A stretch of 60,064 nt of DNA from Whalleya microplaca (lineage: Eukaryota > Ascomycota > Sordariomycetes > Xylariales > Xylariaceae). The notes beneath the pieces were generated by a model. It worked only from the letters and a program-made list of their open reading frames with translations. It was not told the DNA's origin and did not search any database. The stretch lies in assembly GCA_022497155.1 (NCBI GenBank), contig MU385804.1:1-60064 (forward strand), given 5' to 3'. Positions 1-10,956 of this stretch are shown here, one piece after another (position 1 is the first letter of the stretch; the number at the start of each line of letters is the position of its first letter). The position numbers were made by a program, and so were the translations under genes.

Positions 1-356
1 GGTAAAATCTCTTAAATTTAACAAAATAAACTAAAGTTATAAATAATATAATAGTTATTATTAAAAAAATATTATTATTATTAAATTAACGTTTAATTTA
101 AACGTTCGATTAGGGGTAATTAATTAAGCTACTTTAACGCGAAAAGATTTTTATATTTTTTTCGCATAAGGAATTCCCTTACTTTTTTTCGTTTATAAAA
201 AACATATAGTAATATAAATTATTTATAATTTAATCGTTCCCGCGATATTTATATTATAATGTAAAGCTTATTTAATAATTATTATAATTAAAATATATAA
301 AAATTACATTATATATATATATATATTAATTATTATAAGGTATATATTTATAAAAA

Positions 357-505
357 ACGAGACATAAAATTTAACTACATTATTAATAAAATTATTAACA
401 TAAAAAAAAAGAAAAAAAATATAAGCTTAATAAAGTTTATAAAAAATCACTATATATATAAGGTAAAATAATTTAATTATTTAAATAATTATAACGTTCG
501 CGTGT
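357..505 (+). repeat. Diverged direct repeat, copy 1
   Basis: About 150 bp matches 784-933 in the same orientation. Both copies share an ACATAAAATTTAACTA/AGGGCTTAAGATTTAGCTA start, a run of AATAAAATTATTAA, and an end in ATTATAACGTTCRCGTG. Most differences are transitions, as RIP would produce. The identity of the parent element is unknown. Confidence 0.7.
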
Positions 506-783
506 TTTATTAAAAAAGGTTATTATAAAATAATAATATATATTATAAAAAATAAAAATTTAATATTCAAGTTATAACGGAGTTATAATTTTAAATACTT
601 AAGATTTTTTATTTTTTATTTTTTATTTTATTTTATATATTTAACTTAAGTTAATTCGGAGGGCTTTTCCGGGGCTTTATATTATTTATTTAATTTTAAC
701 CCGTAATTTATACCTTTATTAAAATATTTATATAAAATAAATATTATATTAAATAAACTTATTACGGGATATCCGCTTAAAAA

Positions 784-933
784 AACAGGGCTTAAGATTT
801 AGCTATATTATTAATAAAATTATTAATATAAAAAAGAAAAAAAGAAGTAATAAGCCTAATAAAACCCGCGAAAAATTACTATATATATAAAGTAAGGTAA
901 ATTAATTATTTAAGTGATTATAACGTTCACGTG
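784..933 (+). repeat. Diverged direct repeat, copy 2
   Basis: This is the partner of 357-505, in direct orientation and offset by about 428 bp. It keeps more G and C than copy 1 (for example CCCGCGAAAAATTAC against TTTATAAAAAATCAC), so it is less mutated. Confidence 0.7.
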
Positions 934-1153
934 CTTTATTTAATTTTAATTTTAATTTTAGTTTTAATTAGTTTTAATTAGTTTTAATCCGGTCGTAATA
1001 AAACTTTTAATTTTTAAGTTATTTTATTATTATATATATATTAAGCTTTTACGCGTTTATTATACATTTAATACCCTTTATATATTGTCATAAAGTTAAT
1101 GTGTTATAGCATATATATATTGCTTATTTTTTCTTTATATTATATTTAACCTA

Positions 1154-1289
1154 TGTTATAACATCACGGGTATTAATAGCAGCTTAGGAGCCACTAAAAG
1201 CCCCCTAAAGCCACGTCACAGGGCACTTCACAGGGTATCCACAGGGCACTCCACAGGGCAATTTACAGTGGATCACATACCTGTATTTA
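1154..1289 (+). repeat. R1 element, left half (split copy A)
   Basis: This is the first part of a dispersed ~300-bp repeat (R1) that runs from ACGGGTATTAATAGCAGCTT to CACATACCTGTATTTA. The other half resumes at 9083 after the Gypsy element. It holds the R1 internal tandem unit (AGGGCACTCCACAGGGTATC type, about 23 bp). The extreme left end is rearranged compared with the intact copies. The last five bases, ATTTA (1285-1289), are the target-site duplication of the Gypsy insertion. Confidence 0.85.
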
Positions 1290-1480
1290 TGTGAAAGGCC
1301 GTCACGCCAAGATGTAATTTTATAATGCCAAATGAGTGTTTATTTTCTAACTAAAGAAGAAAAGAAAATCAAGAAGATATATCGATATAGCTCGAGAGCA
1401 TTTATACTAGCTCTCGAGAGCTATGCTGCCATATCGGCTTATAATCGCCGATATTTCCTACTATAATATAGCCTATTATA
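1290..1480 (-). repeat. LTR (3' LTR of the minus-strand element)
   Basis: This 191-bp LTR starts TGTGAAAGGCCGTCACG and ends AGCCTATTATA, where the final CA has become TA. It contains a palindromic CTCGAGAGC...GCTCTCGAG stem at about 1391-1422. It matches 8893-9082 along its whole length with mostly transition differences. Confidence 0.93.
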
Positions 1481-1500
1481 TTACCCCCCCCTTTACTTTT
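1481..1500 (-). other. Polypurine tract of the Gypsy element
   Basis: On the minus strand this reads AAAAGTAAAGGGGGGGTAA directly before the 3' LTR. It is the expected plus-strand priming site, and its position confirms minus-strand orientation of the element. Confidence 0.75.
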
Positions 1501-2071
1501 TGCGCGATCGTATTGCGTCCCTTATGCCCGAGCGCAAGATATATATAGATTCTCGTTAATTATCGGCCTTTCTAGCTGCTAATAGTTTATCTTATTATTA
1601 ATTAAGCCCGGTTCGGGAAGTAGTGTGGGGGTACTTTTATAAAAGAATTCTTTTGCTATAAGGGTTTCTAATCCTACATTACTATTAGCTGATCGAGTGT
1701 GAGGTAAACGCGCGTAAAATTAAAGCTCGATCCCCGCTTTTAATTAATTCTTTATTTAGTAATTAAATCCATTTTTAAATTAATAAGTCGATCCCCGCTC
1801 CTAATTAGCTTAAGCGCGTAATTAACGTAGTACGTAATTAGCTTTTATAATTAGCCGCGCAATTAATCCTTTCCTAAGGTCGCTTAAATATCCCGGGCCT
1901 TCCCCTCGAAATTCCTCTTTTCCTCCCTTCTCTTTTTAGGCTATTTATAAGTAAAAACCCATCTCCCTAACTATTTACTTTATCCTCCTATCTTTTAATC
2001 TTCCAATCTTCCAATCTTTTAAACTTTTAATCTTTTAATTTTTCCATCTTTTTATTATTTAAGTTACTAAT

Positions 2072-3200
2072 ATGTTCCCCCGTAATGTTTTTATAACGCG
2101 CCCTTTTTTTTCTGCCGCTATTTTTGCTTATTCTCGCTTTCGCCGCCGCCGCTATATTTTTGTCTCGTTCCCCCTCCGGCTCTACCGCCCCTAGGCCGCC
2201 CGTTCGCGCTACTTTTGCGGCTCTCCCTCTTTTTACGCGTTATATCCCGTACTGCCTTTACGTCGGCCGCATAGCTAGGGACCCTTCCGCTTTCTGTTCC
2301 GATTAAACTTGTAAGTTTTTTTTTCTTTCCCTTTTAGTCCTAAAGTATTTTAAATATAGTGCTAACTATATTTAGCTATTTATAATATACGGTATATAAG
2401 ATATATTAAAAATTATAACTACCCTATCGTAAGTTACCTCTCGTTTCTTCCGTTCGAGTACCGCTTTCTAACCTTGTTTCGCAGCTACTTGCGGGTGCCG
2501 AGATTCGCTCCCTCGCTACTGTCTTAATAAAAGCTTATCGAATTTACGATAGCTCGAACCCTAGTAAATTATTTATCCCTCCCGCTCCCTTATAATACTC
2601 CCGTTACTTATTTTTTTTATTTAGCCTTTATTACTGCCTAAAAGTCGGCCGGAACGCGGGCGTAATACGCCACTAACGCCGTTATATATTTCGAGCGTAT
2701 TAAAGTAGGCGCTATAGCCTTAGGCCGGGCCGGGGCTTAGTAGCAGCAAAAGCAGCATATAAATTCTTACTTTATTTTTTCGTAATTTGCTTTAGCTTAT
2801 ACGCTATATAGAAGCAGCTTATAGCTATATTTAGGGAAGTCGCTCGCCCGCTCGAGCGTATCGCTAATAATATTAGCGATATTGCGGCTGTTACGCGCTT
2901 TATAGTAAATAACGCCGGGCTTGTCGCTCGTACGCGTACTTCCGTTTCCGGTTTTTTTTTTCGGCCCGTCCTGCCCGCCCCTATTATTATTATAAATCTC
3001 TCGCTTGGGCGCGGCTCGTATAGCCCTCGCCCGCGCGTTTTCCCCACTCCCGTTAATACTTCTCGCCGCTATAGCCGCCCTCCTAAGCTCCCTCCCGTAA
3101 AGGTGAAGGAGGAGGCGATAAATATAGATAAGGAGGAGAAGGACGATAAGGAGGACAAGCTAAACTATTAGCCCCCGGCTAATATAGGTACGCCGCTCGG
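2072..3200 (+). pseudogene. Plus-strand gene-like remnant inside the Gypsy element
   Basis: A less AT-rich block lies between integrase and the 3' LTR and looks transcribed opposite to gag-pol. It has a TATA-like CTATTTATAAG at about 1940, then a pyrimidine-rich leader, an ATG at 2072, and GTAAGT near 2310 with a TTTTAG about 25 bases on. From about 2790 to 3169 one plus frame is open apart from stops that are one C-to-T step from Gln. It ends in an acidic, Lys-rich tail (KVKEEAINIDKEEKDDKED, about 3100-3160). Antisense ORFs in this position are known from some plant Gypsy elements such as Grande. Function and exact exons are unknown, and part of the minus strand is also open here. Confidence 0.4.
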
Positions 3201-3699
3201 TTAGGTTTATTACGTTTCTCGATCGGTTTTATAATAGTTTTAGTTATCGGTTTGCTAAAAAAAATTACGTAAATAAGGGGGGTTATTTATTATTTATTCG
3301 GGAGTAACGTTTGCGTTATTTATAATAATAAAAGATTTATAATTTTCCGTAATATTTTTTTATTTTGTTTATATCTTTTTGTTCCTATACCCTGCCAGTA
3401 CTTTATTAGTTGTATAATTGCCGCGCGAGCGTAGCTTTCGTTCTTTCTTTTATATTAATTTTTTTAGGCCTATCGTTCGTTTTTATATTACTGTAATTTT
3501 TTTTAAAATAGTCTATTATTTCGGTATTTTTTAGGTTTTCGAGCGGTTCTTACGTTAAGGCTGCATAACCTACCTATTTTACTAACACCTATTTAATTTT
3601 TTCTCGCCCCTTCCGCTTGGTAGTTACTCGAATAATTTTTTTTATCTGTCACTTTATTTTTTCCTCTCTTTTTTTACTAATTATAAAGGGAGGTTATAT

Positions 3700-4820
3700 A
3701 TTTTTGTTTCTTTAGGAAGGTAGGGGATTATTTTTTACGCGATAAATAAGCTCGATATAAAACCGGTTATATATTTTCTTTAATATATTTAGTTTTATAA
3801 CTTGGGGGCTAATAACGCGCGTTATTTTATATTTAACGTGTAATTATACTAGCTTTTGTAAGGGTTAGGGTATAAAAATATTTTTAAGCATTAACTATAC
3901 TTTATTTTTTATTCGGAATTGCTTTATAAGAAATTGCTGCTCGTTAGCTATATTTTTTTATTATTATTACGTAGTTGCTATTACGGCTTGTGCGAATTTT
4001 ATCGCTTTTTTTAGGCGTTAAATAAAAGCTTCCGCCCGTACGCGCGGTTCGGAAATAAGTTCTAGGGTATATTTTATTACTGGAATAAATTTTACGTAAT
4101 ATCCGTAAAATATAAAAAAAAGATTTAGCCTTATTGTTATAATGTTTCGGTTATTAATCGCGAGTATCGCTTCCGGTAATAATAAGCTTTATTCGAATTA
4201 AACGTATAATATAAACGCTTGAAAGTATGTTAATATTTTTTAGTTCGCTTGTTTAATAGTTTTATCGGTTTCCGGGTAAAACGTAATTAATAAGCGCTAC
4301 TCGATTTTTATTAATAAATAAAGCCGTCTTTAAAACTGCCTTACCTAATTAAATCTTTTATTATTAGTTATAGTACGGGAAAAATTATAATATCTCTAAT
4401 AATAGTTTACAAATTGTTCGGTATATATTTCCGCTTTTATTAAAGTTATAGCTTTTAATATAACCTACTTTTTTAATCGATTAAAAATTATTATTATAAA
4501 GGTAGGGTTTTATTCGGAAACAGCTAGTAGGTCGGTTATAAAGTTGATAAATAGCTTATTATAAAATCGATCCGGGATAGGTAACAGTTTTAAAAGCCTT
4601 TTTTTTTGGTTACGTTATACCGTTTTTTTCTTATAAATATCGTAATTTTTATAGAAACGTTTTATAAACGCCGATATTTTAGGCTAATAAAACGTTCTCG
4701 AAAGTATTATTAGTATATTTTTTCTTTTTAGGTGCTTTATTAAATATAAGTTATAGGTATTTTATATTAAAGCGGTACGAAACGGCTTTTAATTAAAGAT
4801 TTAGATGTATTCGCGGAAGT
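3700..4820 (-). pseudogene. Gypsy integrase remnant
   Basis: Minus-strand translation of about 4760-3850 shows the order of a retroviral-type integrase: a degenerate zinc-binding stretch ending in KNYDIYKKKT; LLPIPDRFYNKLFINFITDL, corresponding to the usual LPIPDRPW...DFITGLP; ITNNKRFNQVRQF, corresponding to the second catalytic Asp region; and ITFYPETDKTIKRANQ, corresponding to TAYHPQTDGQTERVNQ. Several stops and substitutions are present. It normally inserts the cDNA into the chromosome; this copy is dead. Confidence 0.85.
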
Positions 4821-5639
4821 ATAGTCGATTTTTATTGTCGATATTATATTCCGATAACGATATTTTTACGTCTAAGTTTTTAAGGAACGCTTGGTCCCTT
4901 TAGGCTACCGCTTTTATCGCTCGCGCGTAATTCGGGTCTTTCGTTATTTTTATATCTTATAACGATTATAGATTTTTATATTCGAAAATTTTTTTGTTTT
5001 CCGGGATATTTTATCTGTATAACTAAATATACTTTATTTCAGTAATTCCCGCTTATTTATATTTTTTAAGTTACGTATAAAATAACTATTTTTTTTATAG
5101 TAGTTAAAATTTTTGTTTTTTATGCCTTTTGTTTTATATTCCCTATAGCAAGTTTTATTTGTGCCGTAAAAGAACGTCGGGTCTAATATTTAAGTATCTA
5201 ACGCGAAATTTTAATCGGAAATTAAAACGTATTAATTTCTTTAACTAATATATTTGTCGCTCGGAAAGTCTTTTAAAAGTTATAAAATATTTTAGATTTT
5301 TATAGTTAAATAAAATTATAAATATTAAAGTTACGTTTTGTAATTTTATATCCTATATTCGCAAATAGCTTATAATTGCTAGTAGCTTTTTGTTGTAAAT
5401 TTCGTAATTAATTTCTGCCGGGATTAAGCGTTTAAAATAATAGGCTACGGGTAATAAAATCCCTCGCTTGTCGCGTTATAATAAGCACCTTCCGTAAGCT
5501 TATTTCAAATAGTTTATTTCGATTACTATCTCTCGTTCGGGGTTCTATTATGCTAAAGCCGGTTTTTTTAAGAACGTTCGTTTAAGGTTCTCGAATGTTA
5601 GATTTTTCGAAAGCCCCTATTAAAACGGTACTCCTTTTT

Positions 5640-6700
5640 TCGTAAGTGCCGATAAAGAGGTAGTAAAATCTATATAATTTTTAATAAAATCCCGGTAGAA
5701 GTTTGTAAATCCTAAAAAACTACAAACTTTTTTAAACGTTTTAGGAGGTTTTTATTTTTTAATTGCTTATATTTTAGCCGGATCTATACGGACTCTCTTT
5801 TTTGTTTCGATAATAAATCTTAAGTATTTCGTAGTGGTTATTACAAATTTATATTTGTTTATATCTAAACTTAAGCCCGCTATTTTTAAGTATTTTAATA
5901 CTTTTTTTACTTTATCGATATAATTTTTTTTTGTTTTAAAAGAATAAATTAGTATATCATTTATATATATTAAATAAAAAATGTCTAAGTATTTTTTTAA
6001 CGTACCGTTTACGTAACGTTAAAACGTTACGGGAATACCTGTTAAGCCGAAAGGGGTTACGAGCTACTCGAATAGCCTAAAGCGGGTATAATGTCTTAGG
6101 ATAGGGTGTCGGGGTGAATCGAAAGTGAGATATCAGGTCAAAAATGAGTGTATATCAGCTGCCAGAGCTGTGTGTGTGTGACTATCTGACTGTCTAGTGA
6201 TATCTGGTATAAAAAAGTGAAAGAAATGTGAGGGAAAAGGTCAGCTAAATACAGGTATGTGATCCACTATAAATTGCCCTGTGGAGTGCCCTGTGGATAC
6301 CCTGTGGAGTGCCCTGTGACGTGGCTCCAGGGGGCTTCTAGTGGCTTCTAAGCTGCTGTCAATACCCGTAATCCCCTGCCCCATTACAATAAAAAGCCGT
6401 TTTTTATTTATTTCTCTCCCTAATTTTAATTTTATAAAAAGCTAACTTAATATTTACTTTAAAAAACTATTTTATTCCCGAAAGGGTTTTAAGCGTTTTT
6501 TGTATAAGTAAAAGCAGGTACCGATCCCGCTAGGTAATATTATTTAGTACTTTATAATTGTAATAAAAACGGAATCTGCCGTTCAGTTTCCGGATAAAAA
6601 ATATAAGGGCTTTTATAAGCGAGCTGCTTATACGGATATACCTTTTATTTAATAGCTTAATTAATATTTTCTATAACGCTAATAATTCTTCCCGAAATAT
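5640..6700 (-). pseudogene. Gypsy reverse transcriptase remnant, split by R1
   Basis: Minus-strand reading upstream of the R1 insert (about 6700-6400) gives ISSSLIKALIFFIRKLNGRF and DRYLLLLIQKTLKTLSGIK, the N-terminal RT motifs. Downstream (6090-5640) it gives TPFGLTGIPVTF, the catalytic-site motif YINDILIYS (YxDD degraded to YINDI) and FLGFTNFYRDFI. The reading continues once the R1 insertion (6092-6388) is ignored, so R1 landed in the RT gene. RNase H sequence should lie between about 4850 and 5640 but is too decayed to delimit. Confidence 0.9.
6092..6388 (-). mobile_element. R1 element, copy B (inserted in Gypsy RT)
   Basis: This 297-bp copy starts TGTCTTAGGATAGGGTGTC and ends CCCCTGCCCCATTACA. 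Read inwards from each end it gives imperfect inverted repeats of the form TGTnnTnGGnnAGGG. It is flanked by ATAA on both sides (6088-6091 and 6389-6392), a 4-bp target duplication. Compared with copy C it keeps most of its G and C, so it is little affected by RIP. It has no coding capacity and would be a non-autonomous, MITE-like element. Confidence 0.85.
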
Positions 6701-6899
6701 ATTATATAATAGTTTCCAGAAGGCAGATAATTTTTTGCCCGCTTTATTGTAGTTTAAGTTAATTTTATAATCGGCTTTTATATAATGCAGTAGAAGATTT
6801 TTACCTTTTTTTTTTTCGAATAACTACTCCCAGCCCTCTAATTAAAAAAAAAGATTCTCTCGAACGTTAGTTTTTTTTTTAAACGCTAAAGCTTTATTA

Positions 6900-8890
6900 A
6901 TATCCGTTAGTATAATAGCAAATATAGCCGTCTGTTAAATTATTACTCGTTTTTCTAGCTTTTTTTATTTCCGAGCTTTTTTTATTTTTCTTATAAAATA
7001 TATCGCACTAATATAAAGCGTTTCCTAAGTTTCGCGGACTTTTATAGTTTCTGGGAAATATTTTTTCTCCTATACTTTTAAGTTTCCGGTAATTTCTATA
7101 TATAATATATATTTATACGCTATATATATTACCCGGTTACGTTTTATTTAAAGCTTCTCTAATATTATAAAATAATTTAAACCTGGTATAATATATATAA
7201 ATATTTTTAACTTATACCTATTAAAGTTAGCCTTTATATAAGTCATCTCGCAAATTATGCCCGAAGCGTTTAATCTTTTTTTATAAGTAGCTTTTTTTAC
7301 CGTTTTTTTCCGGATAAATATACGTAATAATTTTAGGCGTTTTATTATATTTTTACTAATAGTAATATAATATTTATATCTTAAATTTATAAAGGTTTCT
7401 ATATATAGTTATTAATTTAAATATATATCGACTATAAAAAATTCCCCGTTTATAAGTTATTCGGTTATATTAATTTTTTTTACTGTTATATTAAACTCCT
7501 AAACGCGATTTTACTTAAAAGCTACTCGTTCTTTTATTTCTTTAATATTTTTTCGGCTTTATTTTTTTTAAATTTATAGCTTATTATTATATTAACTTTA
7601 ATATAAATAAGTAATCTTATAAAACGATAGGCATACTTTTTAAATAAGTAGCCTTTTTTTTATATCGTAAACATTTTCCGCGCTTTATTCGAGCGTTTTA
7701 TTCTTTATTTATTACCCACTTAACCCGCTAGTTTTTTACTAGCGTAGCTATACTAGTTATTAACGTATCGCCTTTATAATTAGTTCTAAAGTAACTAGGA
7801 GTAAGGAATAGTAAGCCCGGAAGGGGTAATCCACCCGGTATAGTCTTACCTCCTAAACTATTCCTGCTATAATAAAATAGCGATCCCTTAAGTCGGGCTA
7901 TAATACTTATTACTTAATAAATCTAGTTTTAGTAAATATTCGGTAGCGCCACTAAAACTAACGCGTTTTTAAGTTTGTCGTTAATTACTCTCTCGATAAG
8001 TACGAGCTTTGTTTTATTATTTTATATATTACCCCTTATTTTTATTAATAGTCGCTCGAAATTAATATAAAAAAATATAAAGGTTTAATTAGCGGACTAG
8101 CGGTATTTATATAATTTGCCCCCTATTTTAATAGCTTTATTACGGTTTTTATAAACGTTCGATAAGTATTAAAAAAAAAATATTAGGTTATATGTCCTAC
8201 TAAATCTTTCTATAATATAATATAACTTTATTATACGTTATACGTTATTTTCGAGCCGCTTGTAAATACTATATTATTTGTCTCAATCCCTTTTTATAAA
8301 CTCCGTATTTTTTTAGAGCTTATATTTTATTAATATTTTTTATACGGGGTAGCGGCTACGTTTGCCCCCGAATTTCTCGGGCTATAATAATAGCTTACGC
8401 TTAAATACTAGGGCCGTAATAATTACTGGGGCAGGTGCTAAAAGTACTTAAAGATTTCCTAGCTAAGGGTTTTTTAGCTAAAGGTTTATATCTATTTAAG
8501 CTAGCTATCCTTAGGGTTTTTAAAAATCCCGAAAGTTTTATGCGGGAGTACTTTTTATTATATTCGCGTTTTATATAGTTAATAAGTCGAAGTTCTCTCG
8601 TAACTATACTTTTAAAACCGCCTAACGTTATAATAATTCGTTTTATTATTCTTTTAGTCTTTACTTGTAAGCCGTTTATTTTAATCGTTATTTCTCCGAA
8701 TTATTCTTTAATACCGCTTCTAATACTATATATATTTGCTCGAGACGGGTATAAATCTAATAGACTTAAATATTTAATGCTTTCGTATATCTCGCTAACG
8801 GTATCTCCGGATTATTAAAAAGCTATTTTAAAGCTTCTCCTAACATTCTAATCTGTTTTAATACAACTCGGGAGTTAGTAAATTAGAAAA
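6900..8890 (-). pseudogene. Gypsy gag/protease region, heavily decayed
   Basis: By position between the RT and the 5' LTR (right-hand LTR of this minus-strand element), this is the gag and protease part. Minus-strand translation shows only short open stretches interrupted by RIP-type stops, and no motif can be named with confidence. The primer-binding site next to the right LTR is too altered to assign a tRNA. Confidence 0.5.
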
Positions 8891-8892
8891 TA

Positions 8893-9082
8893 TATAAAAG
8901 GCCGTCACGCTAAAATGTAATTTTGTAATGCTAAATAAATGTTTATTTTTTAACTAAAAAAAAAAAAAAATCAAGAAGGTATATCGACACAACTCGAGAG
9001 CATTTATACTAGCTCTCGAGAGCTATGCTGCTATATCGGCTTATAATTGCCGATATTCCCCACTACGGCACAGCCCATTACA
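8893..9082 (-). repeat. LTR (5' LTR of the minus-strand element)
   Basis: This 190-bp partner of 1290-1480 starts TATAAAAGGCCGTCACGC and ends CACAGCCCATTACA, followed by the ATTTA target duplication at 9083-9087. Read on the minus strand it begins TGTAATGGG, close to one end of R1 (TGTAATGGGGC). Confidence 0.92.
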
Positions 9083-9242
9083 ATTTAGCTGACCTTTTCC
9101 CTCACATCTCCTTCACTTTTTTGCCATAGATATCACTAGATAGTCACATAGTCATATATATAAATAGCTTTAATAGTTATATACACTTATTTTTAACTTA
9201 ATATCTCACTTTCGCTTTACCCCGACACCCTGTCCCAAGACA
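9083..9242 (+). repeat. R1 element, right half (split copy A)
   Basis: This is the continuation of the R1 copy begun at 1154. It resumes ATTTAGCTGACCTTTTCCC and ends CACCCTGTCCCAAGACA. Intact copies D and E run straight from CCTGTATTTA into GCTGACC, which shows the Gypsy element landed here. Confidence 0.87.
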
Positions 9243-9312
9243 ATATAAATAATTAAAAGTGTGTAAAAATAATATAAATAAATAAAAAAATAAAAATAAA
9301 AAAAAACCCTTA

Positions 9313-9418
9313 TAGCTATAGCCGAAAGTTATAGCTTTTAATATAAGTGCGTACTTTATTTAATTTATTTAATTTATTTATAAGTGGGGTCATTAAGTGA
9401 CCCCGTTATTATAGCGTG
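9313..9418 (+). repeat. Repeat R2, left-island copy
   Basis: About 105 bp from AGCTATAGCCGAAAGTTATAG to CCCGTTATTATAGCGTG is the reverse complement of 53842-53952. It contains a small GTGGGGTCAnnAAGTGACCCC palindrome. It looks like the terminal part of a DNA transposon, but no transposase could be recognised. Confidence 0.7.
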
Positions 9419-9625
9419 GTAAATAATTAATATTCGCGTAATAAATTAATAATAAAAAATATATACATTTATATAAAATGATTATATAAAAATATAAATT
9501 TTTTTTAATAAGTAATAAAGCTTAATATTATTTTAAAACGGGGTATTAAAGTAAAAATAATATAAAAAAGCCACTTTATAGCTTAACCGATTAAAAATAA
9601 TTAAAATAATAAAAGTATTATTTAT

Positions 9626-9928
9626 TATTTTAAAATAGGGTGTCGGGGTAAATGAAAAGTGAAATATTAAGTTAAAAATAAGTGTATATAATAATTATTA
9701 AAGCTATTTAGTTAAATATATAATTATTTAATGACTGTTTAATGTTTATATATATTTATATATATTTATGTGATAAAAGTGTGAAGTAAATGTAAGGGAA
9801 AAAGTTAGCTAAATATAAGTATATAATTTATTATAAAATGCCTTATAAATACTTTATGACGTGGCTTTAAAGGGCTTTTAGTGGCTTTTAAGCTATTATA
9901 AATACCCGTAATCCCTTGCCCCGTAACA
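9626..9928 (-). mobile_element. R1 element, copy C (RIP-mutated)
   Basis: This copy starts TATTTTAAAATAGGGTGTCGG and ends CCCTTGCCCCGTAACA, in the same orientation as copy B. TTAT flanks both sides (9622-9625 and 9929-9932). Compared with copy B most changes are C-to-T or G-to-A. Confidence 0.83.
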
Positions 9929-9971
9929 TTATAACGGCGATTAATTAAAAGGAGAGAAGTGTTTTATTAAA

Positions 9972-10176
9972 TATAAGGCTTATGTTATAAGCCTTATCGA
10001 CTTATAAGCTTTATCGGGGATATATCGGGAAAGGACCGGAGGTTTTTCTTTACCCTTTATTTATATAAGGGAGGCTTTGCCCCCTTTATATATAAAGGGG
10101 TTAAGAATTAATGCATTTATATTTATACCTTATAAGTTAATATATTACCCGTGCTTAATTACTATTATTTTTAACA
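9972..10176 (+). repeat. Solo-LTR-like repeat, left-island copy
   Basis: About 205 bp matches 55335-55538 in the same orientation, with TG/TA at the start and TTTAACA at the end. It includes TATCGGGGATATATCGGGAA, GACCGGAGG and TATATTACCCGTGC. TG...CA ends and the size suggest a solitary LTR of a family other than the 190-bp LTRs. No matching flanking duplication is visible. Confidence 0.6.
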
Positions 10177-10601
10177 TGTTTATTATCGGTGAAAAGCTGT
10201 TTATATTACTTTTTTTTTAAAAGTAAAAGAAAAATAAATAAATAATATATATATTATAATATATTAACTTTATAACAGTATTTTATACCGTTATCCGTTA
10301 TTATAAAACCTTTATTAAATAATAAAAATATTATATATATTATTATAAAGTTTATGTATTATAATATATATATATATATTACATGTTTTTATTTTTTACT
10401 TTTAAATAAAACACATAATTTAAACGGCTTATCGCCGATAATAAACACATTTTTCCTTTTAATTAATCGCCGATATAAGTGACATTATTATTACTTTTTT
10501 TACTAATTAATTAATTAATTATAAAACAGCTCTTTTTATAATACCTTTATTTTAATAACTTGTTTTAAAATAATATACGTGTAAATATAAGTATATATAT
10601 A

Positions 10602-10797
10602 TATATTATTATAACATAAGATTTAAAGTGTGATTTATGCGTATTACGTAATCACTACTTAAGCCTCACACTTAATATATATAGTAAATTTCTCGGCCGA
10701 TTTTTTAGCTTAAATTTTTTTTCCCCTTTATTTTAATATTTTATAAAATATATAAAAATTAAGTCGCCACGCCACCTTAACCCTTATAACACGTGAT
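10602..10797 (+). repeat. Repeat R3, left-island copy
   Basis: About 195 bp is the reverse complement of 56864-57066. Shared landmarks are a tract around AAGTGTGATTTATGCGTATT, TTTCTCGGCCGA, and an end in CACCTTAACCCTTATAACAC followed by GTGAT. The parent element is unknown. Confidence 0.65.
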
Positions 10798-10956
10798 ATA
10801 TATATAATTAAAAAAAAGTTTTCGTAAAAAAACGTATAAAAATAATTATATATATACGCTAACGTATTTATTATATATAATAGTTATTTTTTTATTAATA
10901 ATAATTGTTTTTTTATTTATAATCGTATTTTTTTATTTTATAATTTATATATATAT

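Larger units (their letters stand above)
1..1153. other. AT-rich RIP-degraded island, left edge
   Basis: This stretch is extremely AT-rich, has no credible open frame, and consists of decayed repeats. Part of it (about 60-180) resembles the sequence around 11450-11700, including a shared run ending in TTTAACGCGAAAA, so the same degenerate repeat occurs at both ends of the left island. No gene is seen. Confidence 0.8.
1290..9082 (-). mobile_element. Ty3/Gypsy LTR retrotransposon, RIP-inactivated
   Basis: The 7.8-kb element has two direct LTRs (1290-1480 and 8893-9082), TG...CA ends and a 5-bp target duplication ATTTA (1285-1289 and 9083-9087). It lies inside an R1 repeat whose halves can be read across the insertion. 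Coding is on the minus strand: gag-like sequence lies next to the right LTR, then reverse transcriptase, then integrase towards the left LTR, with a polypurine tract against the left LTR. RT before integrase is the Ty3/Gypsy order. Many Trp and Gln codons are now stops through G-to-A/C-to-T changes, so it is dead. A second R1 copy (6092-6388) interrupts the RT. A plus-strand gene-like remnant lies between integrase and the left LTR. Confidence 0.93.

Noticed and set aside
1..600. Telomere or centromere at the AT-rich edge
   Set aside because: There is no TTAGGG/CCCTAA array. The AT-richness is explained by RIP-decayed transposons and the window edge is arbitrary.
2772..3047. 91-codon minus-strand frame in the Gypsy element
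   Set aside because: It is short and probably the shadow of the plus-strand remnant; it matches no Gypsy domain I can name.
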